A stretch of DNA of 64,000 nt, taken from positions 29,369,316-29,433,315 of the forward strand of contig OX422183.1 of NCBI GenBank assembly GCA_949130485.1. The letters are read 5' to 3'. How positions within the stretch are numbered: position 1 is the first letter of the stretch; the number at the start of each line of letters is the position of its first letter. This DNA is from Agelas oroides (lineage: Eukaryota > Porifera > Demospongiae > Agelasida > Agelasidae). The position numbers and the translations under genes were made by a program. The notes under the pieces are model-generated. The model saw nothing but the letters and a program-made list of their open reading frames with translations. It did not search any database and had not been told where the DNA came from. Below, in pieces: positions 12,118 through 23,749 of the stretch.

Positions 12118-12172
12118 TTCCGCACTTACTGACTGTGCTTACCGATGGCTGTGTTACTGTTTTACTGTTCGC

Positions 12173-12285
12173 TAGTCTCGCAAGCCAGACCCACGTGCAC
12201 CAATCTCAGCGCGGATCGCTTCGAGTATACGTTCCCCGTGCGCTATACTGAAAGCGATCCGCGCTGTGGTTGATTGGGTCTAAGC
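12173..12285. mobile_element. short hairpin MITE
   Basis: Opens TAGTCTCGCAAGCCAGACCC. An inner inverted repeat AGCGCGGATCGCTT / AAGCGATCCGCGCT forms a strong hairpin. The right end is degenerate. A similar end (GTCTGGCTTGTGAGACTA) occurs at about 56993-57010. Confidence 0.55.
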
Positions 12286-12289
12286 TAAC

Positions 12290-12470
12290 TGGACTGTTGA
12301 GAGCCTAGTGGTGACTATGCAGTGGGTTTCAAATCTTAATAATGCGTACTATCACACGACCAGTCATCTATGCGTGCATGCGTTGACTTGTGCATGCATA
12401 CCAGTACTATGGTATAGGCATACTGGATAAAATAGACCTATAGACCCTAGCCGATGGAGATGGTTTCCAG
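12290..12470. repeat. interspersed repeat, inverse copy at 22170-22320
   Basis: TGGGTTTCAAATCTTAATAA, CACGACCAGTC and GATGGAGATGGTTTCC here reappear as complements at 22170-22320 in inverse order. No coding. Confidence 0.65.
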
Positions 12471-12574
12471 TGTTTCAGTAGCTCAGCAAGCAATAGTTTC
12501 AGAATTCTCTGCACTGTTTCATCACCTAGCTAGAGTAAGTTAGCAATCATCGGACGACAGGTATATTCGGACAC

Positions 12575-12973
12575 TCAAACGCGGAGGGAAAACTGCGTAA
12601 ACATTCGGCGATACCACAAGACTGTAGCTGAGGTACGTGGTACCTGGTGTACCAAAAATGACGCCCGCGCATTGTTTCCTGTTGGCGCTAGAAACGATAA
12701 AATGGCCGTCCGAAAAACATCAATATTCGGAAAAGTGTATGTATTTGCAGACACTGTTGTTTGTGCCTTCTCTGAAGCTGCTTTTCGAGAGATTTTAGCA
12801 TCGATACGATGCCCAAAGACCTCCCCAATTCGCAATATATTTTGGTAGCGGTAGCTGCTTTGAACACTCAGGGGCGCAGCTGAACATGGACCAGTCCGAT
12901 TCGATCGATATCGGACGGTGAAATTTGTCATTTCTTGCTGTGTTGTCTCCAAACAAGTTGAAGTCTCCACCAT
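12575..12973 (-). CDS. unrecognised 132-codon frame in left arm of foldback
   Basis: Open from an ATG just inside the arm and running outward; it begins MVETSTCLETTQQE. It is the mirror of 13230-13628. I recognise no domain, and it may never be expressed. Confidence 0.25.
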   Translation of the reverse strand: MVETSTCLETTQQEMTNFTVRYRSNRTGPCSAAPLSVQSSYRYQNILRIGEVFGHRIDAKISRKAASEKAQTTVSANTYTFPNIDVFRTAILSFLAPTGNNARASFLVHQVPRTSATVLWYRRMFTQFSLRV

Positions 12974-13229
12974 ATTAGCATCAGTAGAATCTACAGGCTC
13001 TTGGCTACATGCTGGTATTTGTCCAGAGTTTGTGCGTTGAGTAGTTCTCGAGATATAAATATATTAAATTTTCATGTTTCTTTCCATAAACTACGCTGGT
13101 TGATTTATGTGCAGCATAAATAGGTGAGTTCAAACGATATCGTGCAATATCTCGAGAACTACTCAACGCACAAACTCCGGACAAGTACCAGCATGTAGCC
13201 AAGAGCCTGTAGATTCTACTGATGCTAAT

Positions 13230-13628
13230 ATGGCGGAGACTTCAACTTGTTTGGAGACAACACAGCAAGAAATGACAAATTTCACCGTCCGATATCGATC
13301 GAATCGGACTGGTCCATGTTCAGCTGCGCCCCTGAGTGTTCAAAGCAGCTACCGCTACCAAAATATATTGCGAATTGGGGAGGTCTTGGGGCATCATATC
13401 GATGCTAAAATCTCTCCAAAAGCAGCTTCAGAGAAGGCACAAACAACAGTGTCTGAAAATACATACACTTTTCCGAATATTGATGCTTTTCGGACGGCCA
13501 TTTTATCGCTTCTAGCGCCAACAGGAAACAATGCGCGGGCGTCATTTTTGGTACACCAGGTACCACGTACCTCAGCTACAGTCTTGTGGTATCGCCGAAT
13601 GTTTACGCAGTTTTCCCTCCGCGTTTGA
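13230..13628 (+). CDS. unrecognised 132-codon frame in right arm of foldback
   Basis: Twin of the frame on the opposite arm, beginning MAETSTCLETTQQE. The two frames differ by seven substitutions, all of which change the amino acid, so there is no sign of purifying selection since the arms separated. Confidence 0.25.
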   Translation: MAETSTCLETTQQEMTNFTVRYRSNRTGPCSAAPLSVQSSYRYQNILRIGEVLGHHIDAKISPKAASEKAQTTVSENTYTFPNIDAFRTAILSLLAPTGNNARASFLVHQVPRTSATVLWYRRMFTQFSLRV

Positions 13629-13678
13629 GTGTCCGAATATACCTGTCGTCCGATGATTGCTAACTTACTCTATCACCC

Positions 13679-13785
13679 TAGCCTCGTGCAAAGCCCTCTG
13701 CCATTTTTTTTGTTCTCCTTTGTCCATTCAATGTAATCCCCAGAAGCGAGAGTGGTTAAAAATGGGGAATGCCTGGGAAACACTT
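13679..13785. mobile_element. degenerate MITE, TAGCCTCG end family
   Basis: Begins TAGCCTCGTGCAAAGCC directly beside the foldback element, and GCCTGGGAAACAC on the right looks like a decayed partner end. No target duplication was found. Confidence 0.4.
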
Positions 13786-13959
13786 ATCATGTGATGTGGA
13801 TGCGAGCAGACATGGGTCGGAGGTAGGGAGGCCAGGGTTAAGGTTGTGGTCCAATTCCACTCTTTCTCCATGCACTACAGCATATGCCATACCATGCCTG
13901 CTACTCCGGTACTATGGCTACCAGAGCAGCTGCTGTTCAACACTTTCACTCTCACACGT

Positions 13960-13961
<2 letters not shown>

Positions 13962-14030
<69 letters not shown>
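13962..14030. repeat. (GT)n microsatellite
   Basis: About 34 GT units. Confidence 0.97.
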
Positions 14031-14031
<1 letters not shown>

Positions 14032-14200
14032 AACTTAATTCATACGTCATCACCATATGTACAATGCAATAGGGTAAAGTTGCCAAATAGGATACCTCAA
14101 AGAACACAAACTAAGGTAGAAGTGATAATGTGATATAAGAACATACATTATCTAAGAAGAAAAATTGTAAATCTGGATACTGCATGTGCATAGTAGTAAG

Positions 14201-14496
14201 TCAGTATTGATAGGCTTCATTTGTCTTCATTTCAATACCAGTCTTTACTGGTCTGTAGGCTATGCTCTCACTCAGTTCAATCACCTCCTCATACTCTGGA
14301 CCTGTTTGTTGCAGTGGATTGCAAGGTGATACTGGCTGCCGTGGTTTGGAGGATGATTTGGAGTTTTGGGAACGGTGCTTACTGATACAGTGGTACAATA
14401 GAGCTCCAGCAAGGACACCAGCTATGAAAAACACCACTGCAGTACCTGGAAATGCAATTCCAACAGCTGCACCAGTAGTGAGTGGCTCCACCACAT
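14201..14496 (-). CDS. gene 1 exon 7: transmembrane segment and cytoplasmic tail
   Basis: After ADVVEPLTTG comes a hydrophobic segment (GTAVVFFIAGVLAGALLYHC), a basic stop-transfer stretch (SKHRSQ) and a tail of about 60 residues rich in S, P and Y. The tail contains YEEV, then IAYRPV (fits the ITIM consensus I/V/L/S-x-Y-x-x-I/V/L), and ends NEAYQY. YEEV and YRPV are eight residues apart, a spacing seen in ITAMs, though ITAMs normally use I/L. The acceptor is a tandem AAGCAG, so the exon may begin at 14499 or 14496. Confidence 0.83.
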
Positions 14497-17400
14497 CTGC
14501 TTGAGGAGAGAAGTATATATGGTTTTTAGCATACAACAATTGTAATATTGTAGTATCAAGATGTCCTACTGTTACTGCTAAGCTCAAGGCAAGTCCGAGA
14601 ATAAGCAAGGCCGTAGACAAGTGGATGCTTGGGGGTCCTGAAGCACCCCCCAAATTTTTGGTATGTCTAAGTGAAGAGTATATCATGAACTAGCTATACA
14701 GTCATCAAGTGTTTTAGAAAGAAAAGGAGTGATACTGCTACCAGACGTTGGAACTGATCTGACCATAGCCAGACCATTATCAGGTGATTTTCCTTGGTGC
14801 TATCCGTGTTCGTCTTTTGTATGTTCTCGCTCTCAGACTGAAGAGCAATTCAATTCCGGTAGATTAACTGATGCCTTGATCGGTTGTAGTCATGCAAAAG
14901 AACACACAGGAACCTTCAGGTTGGAGGTATATTGCATTGTAGCTACCTGTTTGCAGCTGAAGATTGGCGAGAGCATTTCCTGACTGCTAAAGAGTAGGTC
15001 TAAAAATTTCATAACTATGTTTTAGTCCGTTGCATCAGAACATGCATGCTCAGAATCATCATCAGAAGACGGACTTTACAAAATTTTCCTGGGGGAGCAA
15101 GCCCCCAGACCCCCCCCCTCTGTGGCTGTGCACATAGCACACAGCACATAGCGCACAGCACACAACTTCTTATGATGTGCAGTGAAAGTTAGCACCCCCA
15201 AACTAAAAACCTTGTCTACAGTCATGACAAGGAACATACTAAATTAATGTTAGCAGCAAAAATCAAAAGGTAGCAGAAAAGACCCAGAGATTCAGATAGC
15301 TATTGAAGTTGTATCCATTGGGGTTGAAATGACAAGGCTAATTGCTATGCTTAACTTAGAATGCTCTTGAAGTTTTTTATTCAGTAACGGAAAGGCTGAA
15401 TGGTGAATGGTATGCTAAACTTTAGTATTTTGATCATTGACACATAGAAAAACCTTGTACAAAATCACTGATTCACGAGGCTAATAATTTCTCAAGGTAC
15501 ACAGAAAGAGCCCCAGGTACTTGGTTTACTGCATGGTCTCAAATGTGGGTAGTTTGCTCAGTAGTGCAGAAAAGCGAGAGAAACCTCAGCGTTTGAGTCC
15601 CAGGACTACTAGTTCCCTTATTCACTTGGTTTAGGAACACACTCTCACTTGAGCATTTGAAACTAAAATCTAGGGAGCTAGTGCTAAAAACTTGTTAGGA
15701 CAATGATTAACAGTCACAGAAATGAAGACATTTTACCGTCTTGTTCTAGATCTTGAAAGCACTGAGGTATACTGCCATTCCAAACACCATCACTCTGGCA
15801 CACCCTTGCTGTTCCACCATCCTGGTGAAAGCCATCATCGCAGCTGTAGACTGCCTCTGACCCTGCAGTATTTCTGCTGTAGCAGACCACACCATTAGGG
15901 ATGTTTGAACACTGTTTGACAGCATTGGTTGGAGTCAGGTCTGTGAATGAACATCCTGTGTACAAATTGTCATAATAAACCAAGTACATACCATATACAG
16001 TTTTTCCTACTATTACTTCTTGCATGTAGCTTCTGACTCCAATTTGGTTATCATTATGTGGAGTCAGTACCTGCAAGAAATTATTGAATTAAACAAAGCC
16101 TGGTATGGCATGACCCTATATACCATATACCTTATTTGACAGTGTACATATAATCTAGCCTCGTTCTCAGGCACTCCTCACTAACCAAACAATTGCAAGA
16201 GTTTAGACAATCAGGATGGTGTAATATCTGTGCATGATTGCTCTTGCTTTTGTGCCCTGGCTGAAGAAGAATCCTATCACACTAAATGAACATAGGTAGT
16301 CTACAGTATTCTACCTAAGAAACTGAAAAAGCATAGTGGTATGAATAAAGCAGTGCATGAACATGAGTATCAAATGTGTATTTGAAATTTTGAATATGCC
16401 GCTGATGATTACCCATGTTCTAAGACCAGTGATGTACAGCACACAAGCCCTTACTGGATCAGGAGAGGCATAGTTGAGACTAAGGGAACGTAAACACTCC
16501 CTCTCTACTCCAGACTCAAAATAGTGTTGAGGGGATAAAATACAAGCAAAATTGTTGCCTACATGCTAGATAGGTATAGCTACACCTCTGTGAGAAGGCA
16601 GGGATGATTGCTAAAAACACCAAAGCACAAGTTTGTTGCTCTTTCTAATAATTATAGAGATCATGCAAAACTATAAGGTCAAACTATCATGTTATATATT
16701 CACATACTGTATCCTGGTGTTGTGAAGGTCCCTTGCATGACTACAGTAACATCTCCACTAACTGCAGATACAGTGTAGTAGTACACAGTTGAGGAGTTCA
16801 GTCGTTCTCTCAGTACCACACTGACAGAGTCTCCTGCTGCACCAGACTCAGCAGACTCAGCAAAATATGGCAGGTTCATGTAGGTTCGGTCAGTCCCATA
16901 GTACACTTGACAGTGAGCAGATCCAGTGAAGCCACACAGAAATATACAGATAATAGTTGCATTGTTGGGGGAATGTACATCTGCTATTCTTCCAGCTATG
17001 AAGTTGCTGGTTGTGCCTACAAGAAGGAAGAAATTAAAACATTACCTATACATCAGTTTTGTTTCATCTATAGCCACCAAGTTACATCAGTCTTGAAACT
17101 TACACATAAATAGCAGTTAGTGCAAGACAGGGATTTGCAAACATAGTATGCCTGATGTAAAATTTTGATAAGCAAGAAACTGTTTGCAGTGAAGACAAAA
17201 CTAGTACAATGTGTTAAAATGCCCATGTCATAGTCTTTTATAATAAGGGTGAGCAATTACAAAACCCTATTGGATTTTGGTTATAGGGTACATACATGAA
17301 TAAATAAATGGTTCTGCAAGTGTATAGAACCAATAATGCATGGGTCAAACACTTGCACTACCTCAGTTCCTGCTGTTACTGTTAAAACTCTAAAAACTGA

Positions 17401-20135
17401 TCTTTAAATGACACATCCACATCACTCATCTTCCAAGTGCTGGTATTACGACAGGACTCATCAGGCCTCCCAGTGACTCAATGTGCATTGAATCAAACAT
17501 AACACTTAACTCACTGATAGGTTGTGTTGTACATGATCTTGTACCTCCCACTTCCACTACATTCTCAGCAACCACTGACACATGGTCATAGCTTGAGGGA
17601 GGATTTGAGGGTGGCTGAAAGGTGTGGCTACATTGCCCAGCTGTGCAACTTGCAATGTTCACATTCTCAGTATTCACTAGAGATCCAGTCTGGAAACTGA
17701 TCTTGTACTGTGTGATGTTGCCTTTTTGGCCTGGACATGTTTCCCTTGCATCCACTGGATTCTTGAAGAACAGTATCAGACTTATTATAATAATACGACA
17801 TGTGATTCAATATGGCAAAAAAAAATCAATTCTGAGAAGTTACGGTTTGATCCAATATAGTGCAAGCGATTATCAAATAATTATTAGTAAATCAAATTTA
17901 GCGCATAATTAGAAATGTAGTCTCTTCAGCTTTCGCAGCCAGTTTATTTTGTGACACGATAGTGCAATCAAGACACGTTCCAATAGAAAACTAGTCCAAT
18001 GCCTTTAGAAAAGGGCTGTTGTTGCCACTGTGTGCCGACAGCTTCACTTTGAAGTTTTAACATCAAAATATCTATAAATGAACACATTACTGTTATTCAA
18101 ACTTGTCATGACTTACTGGTACAGTATCCCAGATGCTCCTGATGAACAGAAGCCTCTTTGGTGATTGGTTGTATGATACTGTTACATTACAGCTGCCAGG
18201 AGCTGCAGGAACTGTAACAGAAATTAAAGTATAGGAATGTAGCTGCTATAGTGTAAGGGCTAAAGTATATGAGAGGTATCAACAGTGCATAATATATTTA
18301 CGTAGGTACACCACAAAGTTTTTATATTAATTTTGTATTATTATGAGACTAACCTCACCCCAAGTGGAAAGAAAAGAGAGGCTTCAATGCAGGTGGCTTG
18401 AATGCAGGTGGACAAATCAGCTTGTCCTGCCATAAAGAAATCATTAAGCTAACCCACTAGCTATGGTTAGTATGGAAGTCTGGCTAGATTAGGGCAAAAG
18501 TGGAACATGGAAAAGGGAATCAGAGTTAGGTGTACAATCCACTCAGGGGACTAAAGGCCTGGGTCTGTTTTTCGCGTGCACGCACCGAGATTTTGTGTGC
18601 ACGCCGCGTGTGGTTCTGTGGTTTGCGTAATAATCACATGACCTAGATGATTAGTTATGGACATGTTTTAGCAGTTGTTTCTGCTTTGTTGCTTCGTTGC
18701 TCCTTTGCACCGACTGGTGAAATGATAATGAGAGTGAAATTGTCGAAACCTACGTTAGGTGACTGTAGTATAAACAGAAGGCTGACCAATACCGAAAAAG
18801 GAAGGTGGTGGTTCAAGAAAAAAGTGGTCAGGCCAACACCTAGGTGGCATTGGCGGCTGGGCCAGTTTCAGAACCTTTTGAATATTTGAGCCTTAGGTGT
18901 GCAAAAACACCTAATATGCCTTTTCTCCGGAAGGATAAATGTCTCTGGTCAGCCCCCATGCAAAATTGACTGGTGCTAGTATCCAGTTCTGTAGTCATAA
19001 CAGACAGTACATGTACATTGGTACTTCTGGTCTACCAAAATCCAGCTTAAGAGACAAATTCTGTCAATGGAACAAATGATAATAAGTGGACCACATGCAA
19101 GCCTATAGTCTTTACATTGATACATACTTTGAGGAGTAATTGTCAGGGGCTCACTCATATGTCCCTTCTGACTCCTGCAGTTGACACCACATACTGTGAT
19201 GTTGTACTCATAGCCTGCCATAAAACCAGTCAGTTCATACTGTGTGACACTGGCAGTGGTGATGTTCAGAAGTCCTCCATATGGGGTCTGGGGAGCATTA
19301 GTGGTAATGTTGATGAAATAGAAATCAGCATTGTCTCCACCACTCAGAGTCCAGTTCACAGTGACGTTCACAGCTCCACTGGCATGTTTAGAGAGTCCAA
19401 TACAGGTGAGGGTGGGGAGAGAGGGAGAGCCTGAAGAAATGAGTCATCTTAGAGGTAAAGCATCGTACAGTCCACGAAGTAAATTATGTACAACTATCTA
19501 CTTACTCTATCTTTACACAGGAATCAGATTTACACTTTCTAATATGTGGCTATGTGTATGGCATAGGTCTTTATATGTTCAGCATACTGAACACCTGCCA
19601 CAGCTCTCTTCATTGTTTCAAACAGTGGAGCAGTTAATGTTTCCCTCAGATAGCTAGTCAAGTCTCAGGTAATCATATTATCAAAAATGGTCACTTATCC
19701 ACCAAATTTGTATAGTGATAGTGCTATAAGTTAGCCATCCTACAAAAAGAAAAGTTATTAAGTTATTATATAAGACATCCTGACCTAATATCTGGAGGGC
19801 ACTGTCTCCAATTTTGTTTCCAGGGTCTACATTGTTGGCTGGTCCATAACACTCAACCAGTATACCATTCAGTGCAGGGGTTGCAGTGCCACTCAATGTT
19901 GATGAGAATGAAGTAGCAGTTGTTGCAAACCCACTCCCAGACCTTGCTGTGAAGACACCTTCTGGCGAGCAGTGATAAGAGGATGTTGATCTATGTACCA
20001 GAGTACATCTAAAGCTATCACTACTGTTCACTCTCCAGATGGTGAACCCATTCATGTCCCCAGTAACGGTACAATTGAAGGTGAAGGTATCACCGGGACA
20101 GGTAGGAGCTGTAATCAACTGGCCGGTAACAATAC
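14201..20135 (-). CDS. receptor gene 1: Ig-like / FN3 / sushi transmembrane protein with tyrosine-motif tail
   Basis: Seven exons on the minus strand, in coding order: 20135-19785 (Ig-like), 19430-19128 (FN3), 18211-18117 and 17761-17515 (second FN3, split by a phase-0 intron), 17016-16708 (third FN3-like), 15940-15737 (sushi), 14496-14201 (transmembrane segment, tail, TGA stop). All have GT-AG borders. Modules are bounded by phase-1 introns and phases agree throughout, giving about 600 codons. The signal-peptide exon was not found. Every extracellular exon has a same-phase partner in receptor gene 2, with the third FN3 exon exactly 309 bases in both. The product should be a type I cell-surface protein; ligand and partners are unknown. 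A role in adhesion or recognition is inference from the modules. Confidence 0.85.
15737..15940 (-). CDS. gene 1 exon 6: sushi (CCP) domain
   Basis: 68-codon phase 1-1 exon. Cysteines fit the sushi pattern: QCSNIPNGVVC, YSCDDGF, RVCQSDGVWNGSIPQC. Aligns with gene 2 exon 41767-42015. Confidence 0.87.
16708..17016 (-). CDS. gene 1 exon 5: FN3-like module
   Basis: 103-codon phase 1-1 exon. NSSTVYYYTVSAVSG near its end is the usual FN3 F/G strand signature. Includes AHCQVYYGTDRTYMNLPY, shared with gene 2. Confidence 0.82.
17515..17761 (-). CDS. gene 1 exon 4: second half of FN3 module 2
   Basis: Phase 0 to 1. Starts NPVDARETCPGQKGNITQYK and ends near YDHVSVVAENVVEVGG, typical FN3 strands. Donor GTGAGT. 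Confidence 0.84.
18117..18211 (-). CDS. gene 1 exon 3: first half of FN3 module 2
   Basis: 95-base exon between CTGTTACAG and GTAAGT, phase 1 to 0, coding VPAAPGSCNVTVSYNQSP and ending IWDTVP. Same length and phase as gene 2 exon 38476-38570. Confidence 0.82.
19128..19430 (-). CDS. gene 1 exon 2: FN3 module 1
   Basis: 101-codon phase 1-1 exon. NVTVNWTLSGGDNADFYFIN and YEYNITVCGVN fit the B/C and F strands of fibronectin III. Acceptor TTTCTTCAG is shared with gene 2. Confidence 0.86.
19785..20135 (-). CDS. gene 1 exon 1 found: Ig-like domain
   Basis: 117-codon phase 1-1 exon. PGDTFTFNCTVTG, then TIWRV, then VECYGPANNV give the Cys-Trp-Cys order of an Ig-like fold. The acceptor TTTTTGCATAG aligns with the gene 2 acceptor. 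No in-frame ATG lies directly upstream, so the leader peptide is on an unseen exon. Confidence 0.83.
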
Positions 20136-21944
20136 CTATGCAAAAAAAGTGAATAAACTTTAACAACAATAGCGACTGTTGACATGGTCCCAGGAAAGTA
20201 GTACAACGAGATCAGTATTAATTAGTTGCACCAATACTTTATAGGGGTGAACATGGCTCAATTCTTTGATTTGCTGACAGTTTTGTTCAACTCAAATGTA
20301 AGATACACGATTTATTACATGGGCCTGATTACCATTCTCACAACTCTGCCCATAGGTCGAAAATCAATCATAAGGCGTGAACAGAAATGGTACAGAGAAA
20401 AGTCACAACTCAATCAAAGAAATGCCAGTTGGAGTCACTTCAAGAAAAGGAAAGAGAAAGTAAAAAGTTGCTAAGGCACACACAGCCAAACTAGAGACTT
20501 GAAGCTGAAGCCTTGCCACAGACCATGTAAAGCAGGAGAGAAATCCTTAACTCAATTTAAGTGACATGTAAGGGTTGGGTTGTAGTTACGGTTAGGTGTG
20601 GGAGAAAATAGATACACTGGTGTGTTGGTCTCAGCCACAACTACTTCAGCTATATGATGGGCTGGACCAGAGTGAGTTTAGATCTTTAGTTGGAAGTAGA
20701 TAACTGGCTTGAAAAGTTTAGTTTACACTTTTCTGTTTGAACAGAGATACTCCATGTGAATGTGTACTGCATACCACTGTACATCTACATTTTGTTCACC
20801 CTAATAACTATAACACTAAGTCAATTGTTGCATTATATAGAAAGTAGCTATGGGGTAAGTGGTGCTCTGCTAGTTTCATAAGTGCTTATGAGAACACATC
20901 GAATTAGTTGTGTTGTTGACATTTCAAAGTTTGCTTTTTTTTTTTTTTACCTGCCTGTTGTAGCAAGTACAAAGAGAGAAACACAGCAATTGTCCAAGAG
21001 TACTCCTGCACACCTATGGGGGAAATACATGACATGCAAGGTCAAAGGTCATTATGCACTAACTGTTGGTAATGTATGCTCATACTCTTATTCACAAATT
21101 ATTTGTCAGTGTTATAGTGAGACTGTTGTAACAATTATAGTTACAGAATTTGGGGAAGCTGTGAATCCTTGGTCATCATGTGCATAACAGGAAGTATGCC
21201 TAATGTTGGTACTAAGATGAACACAGGAGACCATGTACACTGATGATCGATGTGTTTACAAAGCTCTAGTCCGTCAAACAGCACTGCAGAGCTATGTACA
21301 TTCGGATCAGACTATGCAGGTTACTACTTGGATGAAACATTTAAGCATCTAGTATCACTTTGAGACAGTCTAAGGTCAGAGCATCCCCATTGCCTTTGTT
21401 AAGCAGATCAAGTGTGTGCACAGACCTCAATTGCAGAGCTGGTATGCTATTGCATCATCAATTTATTATGGCCTAAGTGCTTCGACCATGACCACAGTGA
21501 GTTTATCCTCTGATTTTGTGCAGTGGATGGTTATCACCACTTCCGTAGAGAGGGAAGGATTTGGTGAACTGAGAATACAAGTCTATTTTACTAGATTGCA
21601 TCTTAAAATACCTGTAGCTACACCTCTCCAAAAGTGTGTTGCTAGAATGTTTTAAAAGTCCCTGTAATAATGGGTCTTGATTCTCTGTTCCTATTTCATT
21701 ATTACTATGATGTAATGTATGATCTTACAAAATACTGTAGCTAACACGATTTACCATATACAATGGCATGGGACACAACTTATGTGCACAGTTCACCAGA
21801 TCCTTCCATTCGTTTATATTGTCTAGTATGTCTGTGGATAGTGAGATGTAATGGCCTTACGTAGTGAATAACTTACACTGTATGTTATTAAATGTGCAAT
21901 GATTATAGTAACATGAACAGGGCCGTACTTCACTTTTTTTATCT

Positions 21945-21977
<33 letters not shown>
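21945..21977. repeat. poly-G run (33 bases)
   Basis: Thirty-three consecutive G bases, able to form a G-quadruplex and prone to length error. Confidence 0.95.
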
Positions 21978-21979
<2 letters not shown>

Positions 21980-22469
21980 AGGTTATTAGCTGAAGTAGAG
22001 AATGTGCCTGCCCTGCAGTCTTTCACTCTAGGGGGGTGTGGGGGCATGCTCCCCCAGAAAATTTTAGGTGCTCTGAGGCGCATTCAGGCACATTCTGAGG
22101 CATACAGAGAAGGGACACAGGGCTTCTTGAGTAGAGGCTCATCAAAAATCATCATCACTTGCTGAGTTACTGGAACTGGAAACCATCTCCATTAGCTAGG
22201 GTCAATACCGAGAGCATGCACAATGCATGCACGCATAGCTGACTGGTCGTGTGATTATTAAGGATTTGAAAGCCACTGCCTTCAGTCAGCACTTGGCAGT
22301 TAACAGTCCAGCAAGCCCCTATGCTAGATACGGCCTTGACATTGAAAGTAGACATGGATTATAATTGATTACCAACACCTTCAGTTGCATGTGCACACTT
22401 CATGCGCTTTGGCATATGCGCAATACTACAGACCTAAGTAGTCCATTTTAGTACTTGAAATTGCACTGG

Positions 22470-22690
22470 GGATTTAGTGTATCGTCAGGATGATTTAGTA
22501 AATTACACCAAAGATTTAGTGTACTATAGGGATGATTTAGTAAATAGCACTAAATATTTAGTACATCATGGGGACAATTTAGTAAATCCTGCTGATGGTT
22601 TAGTAATTTGTGCCTTCATTTAGTTCAAAACGTAATGGTTTCACTCAATGTGACAATTGTGTGATGATTTAGTAAATAGTAAATAAACTT
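22470..22690. repeat. GATTTAGTAAAT tandem repeats
   Basis: Irregular units containing GATTTAGTAAAT or ATTTAGT(A/G)TA every 30-40 bases. Confidence 0.7.
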
Positions 22691-23390
22691 GCATATTATT
22701 TACATTTTGCACAAATAGCACATTCACATTGGCACAAATGGCACCCCATTTATGGACAACCATTTAGAATGTAAAGTAACTAGCTGGACCCAGTGGAGAA
22801 ATGGATGGATTCTGAGAAGTGGTTAGCTAGTTCCAGTTGTTTCTCATGATCACACCACGCTACTCACTGGAAACTGGCTTAGCAAAATAACAAGTTTGGT
22901 TACTAGCTAATGTTCTGTACTTTGGATCCGCAACTGTGGGAATTTAGCTAGTAGACAAAGTGAAGCTTCGCTATTTTCGGATGGCGGGGTAATCCTGACA
23001 GTTGAGCCGATACCTCCGTGCACATGGCAGGCCTGCCACATGCACAGTAGTTTCCTGAGGTTTTGAATTTGCCGAAATATCTTTGATATACGTTACCTAT
23101 AGTACTGGTCGCATTAGCCCCCCCATTTTACTTTACGTCTAATCGTTGCACTAGTCATATAAATTATCAGCTAACTTTCTGTTGAAAGCTTTAACAGACT
23201 TACCCATATCCCTCCTTTTCTTTTAGCAGCCAGAGTATAATTAATTGGTGATCTTTGACCTGAAACGCCGCGGTTAGATTTGAGATACGTAAGTTCACTG
23301 CTCAGTACGAGGCCGTAGCCACCGGTCAGGTTAGTCCAGTTTCGACTTTTTTTCCCTCACTGATGGTTTGCTTAGCGCGTAGATAGGTAT

Positions 23391-23749
23391 ACCGTATAGC
23401 GGGAAATTTTCGCGAGGTCCAAATCTTCACGATTTTCGCGACACACGACCAAACCGCGAAATAATTGCGAAAATTTCAACTTTTTGCATGAACATTTGAA
23501 CTCGTGGAAAATTTCGCGCATGCGTTTTGTGCGCTAGTCTCGCTCGATCTGACGATGGCACTGTATTGCTATTTCACACCGGCAGACGACGTCCTACCCT
23601 CTCCCACGGGAGATCTTTCGTCCTCTGTTAGCCTGGCGACGATAAAGGGGCGTGGTCAATAGCTCGCGCTAAACGCGAAAATTAAAACCGCGAAAAATTT
23701 CTTCTGGGGGGGAAACGGGATTTGGACCAGAAAATTTCCGCTATACGGT
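23391..23749. mobile_element. MITE with ACCGTATAGCGG ends
   Basis: Left ACCGTATAGCGGGAAATTTT and right AAAATTTCCGCTATACGGT are inverted. GGTCCAAATC follows the left end and GATTTGGACC precedes the right end. Interior is GCGAAA-rich and non-coding. Partial relatives begin near 33660 and 39010. Confidence 0.82.

Larger units (their letters stand above)
12531..13672. mobile_element. large foldback element, two 526-bp arms
   Basis: Arms 12531-13056 and 13147-13672 are inverted and nearly identical (seven differences in the 399-base open frame), around a 90-base centre. The ends read TAGAGTAAGTTAGC. The flanks TCACCTAGC (12522-12530) and TCACCCTAGC (13673-13682) resemble a 9-10 bp target duplication with one indel. 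Long arms plus such a duplication recall Mutator-like foldback elements. An assembly-made palindrome is less likely given the internal differences. Confidence 0.8.
20140..23385. other. intergenic, mostly repeats
   Basis: Holds a 33-base poly-G run, an inverse copy of the 12.3-kb repeat (22170-22320), and TTTAGT-rich tandem repeats (22470-22690). The leader exon of receptor gene 1 should lie here but was not identified. Confidence 0.5.

Noticed and set aside
13769-14133. Open frames across the (GT)n tract
   Set aside because: Alternating VC/CV translation of the microsatellite.
20135-20169. Leader peptide read directly upstream of the gene 1 Ig exon (hydrophobic LLKFIHFFCIG)
   Set aside because: There is no ATG in this frame, and the stretch coincides with the polypyrimidine tract and acceptor, which align with the gene 2 acceptor.
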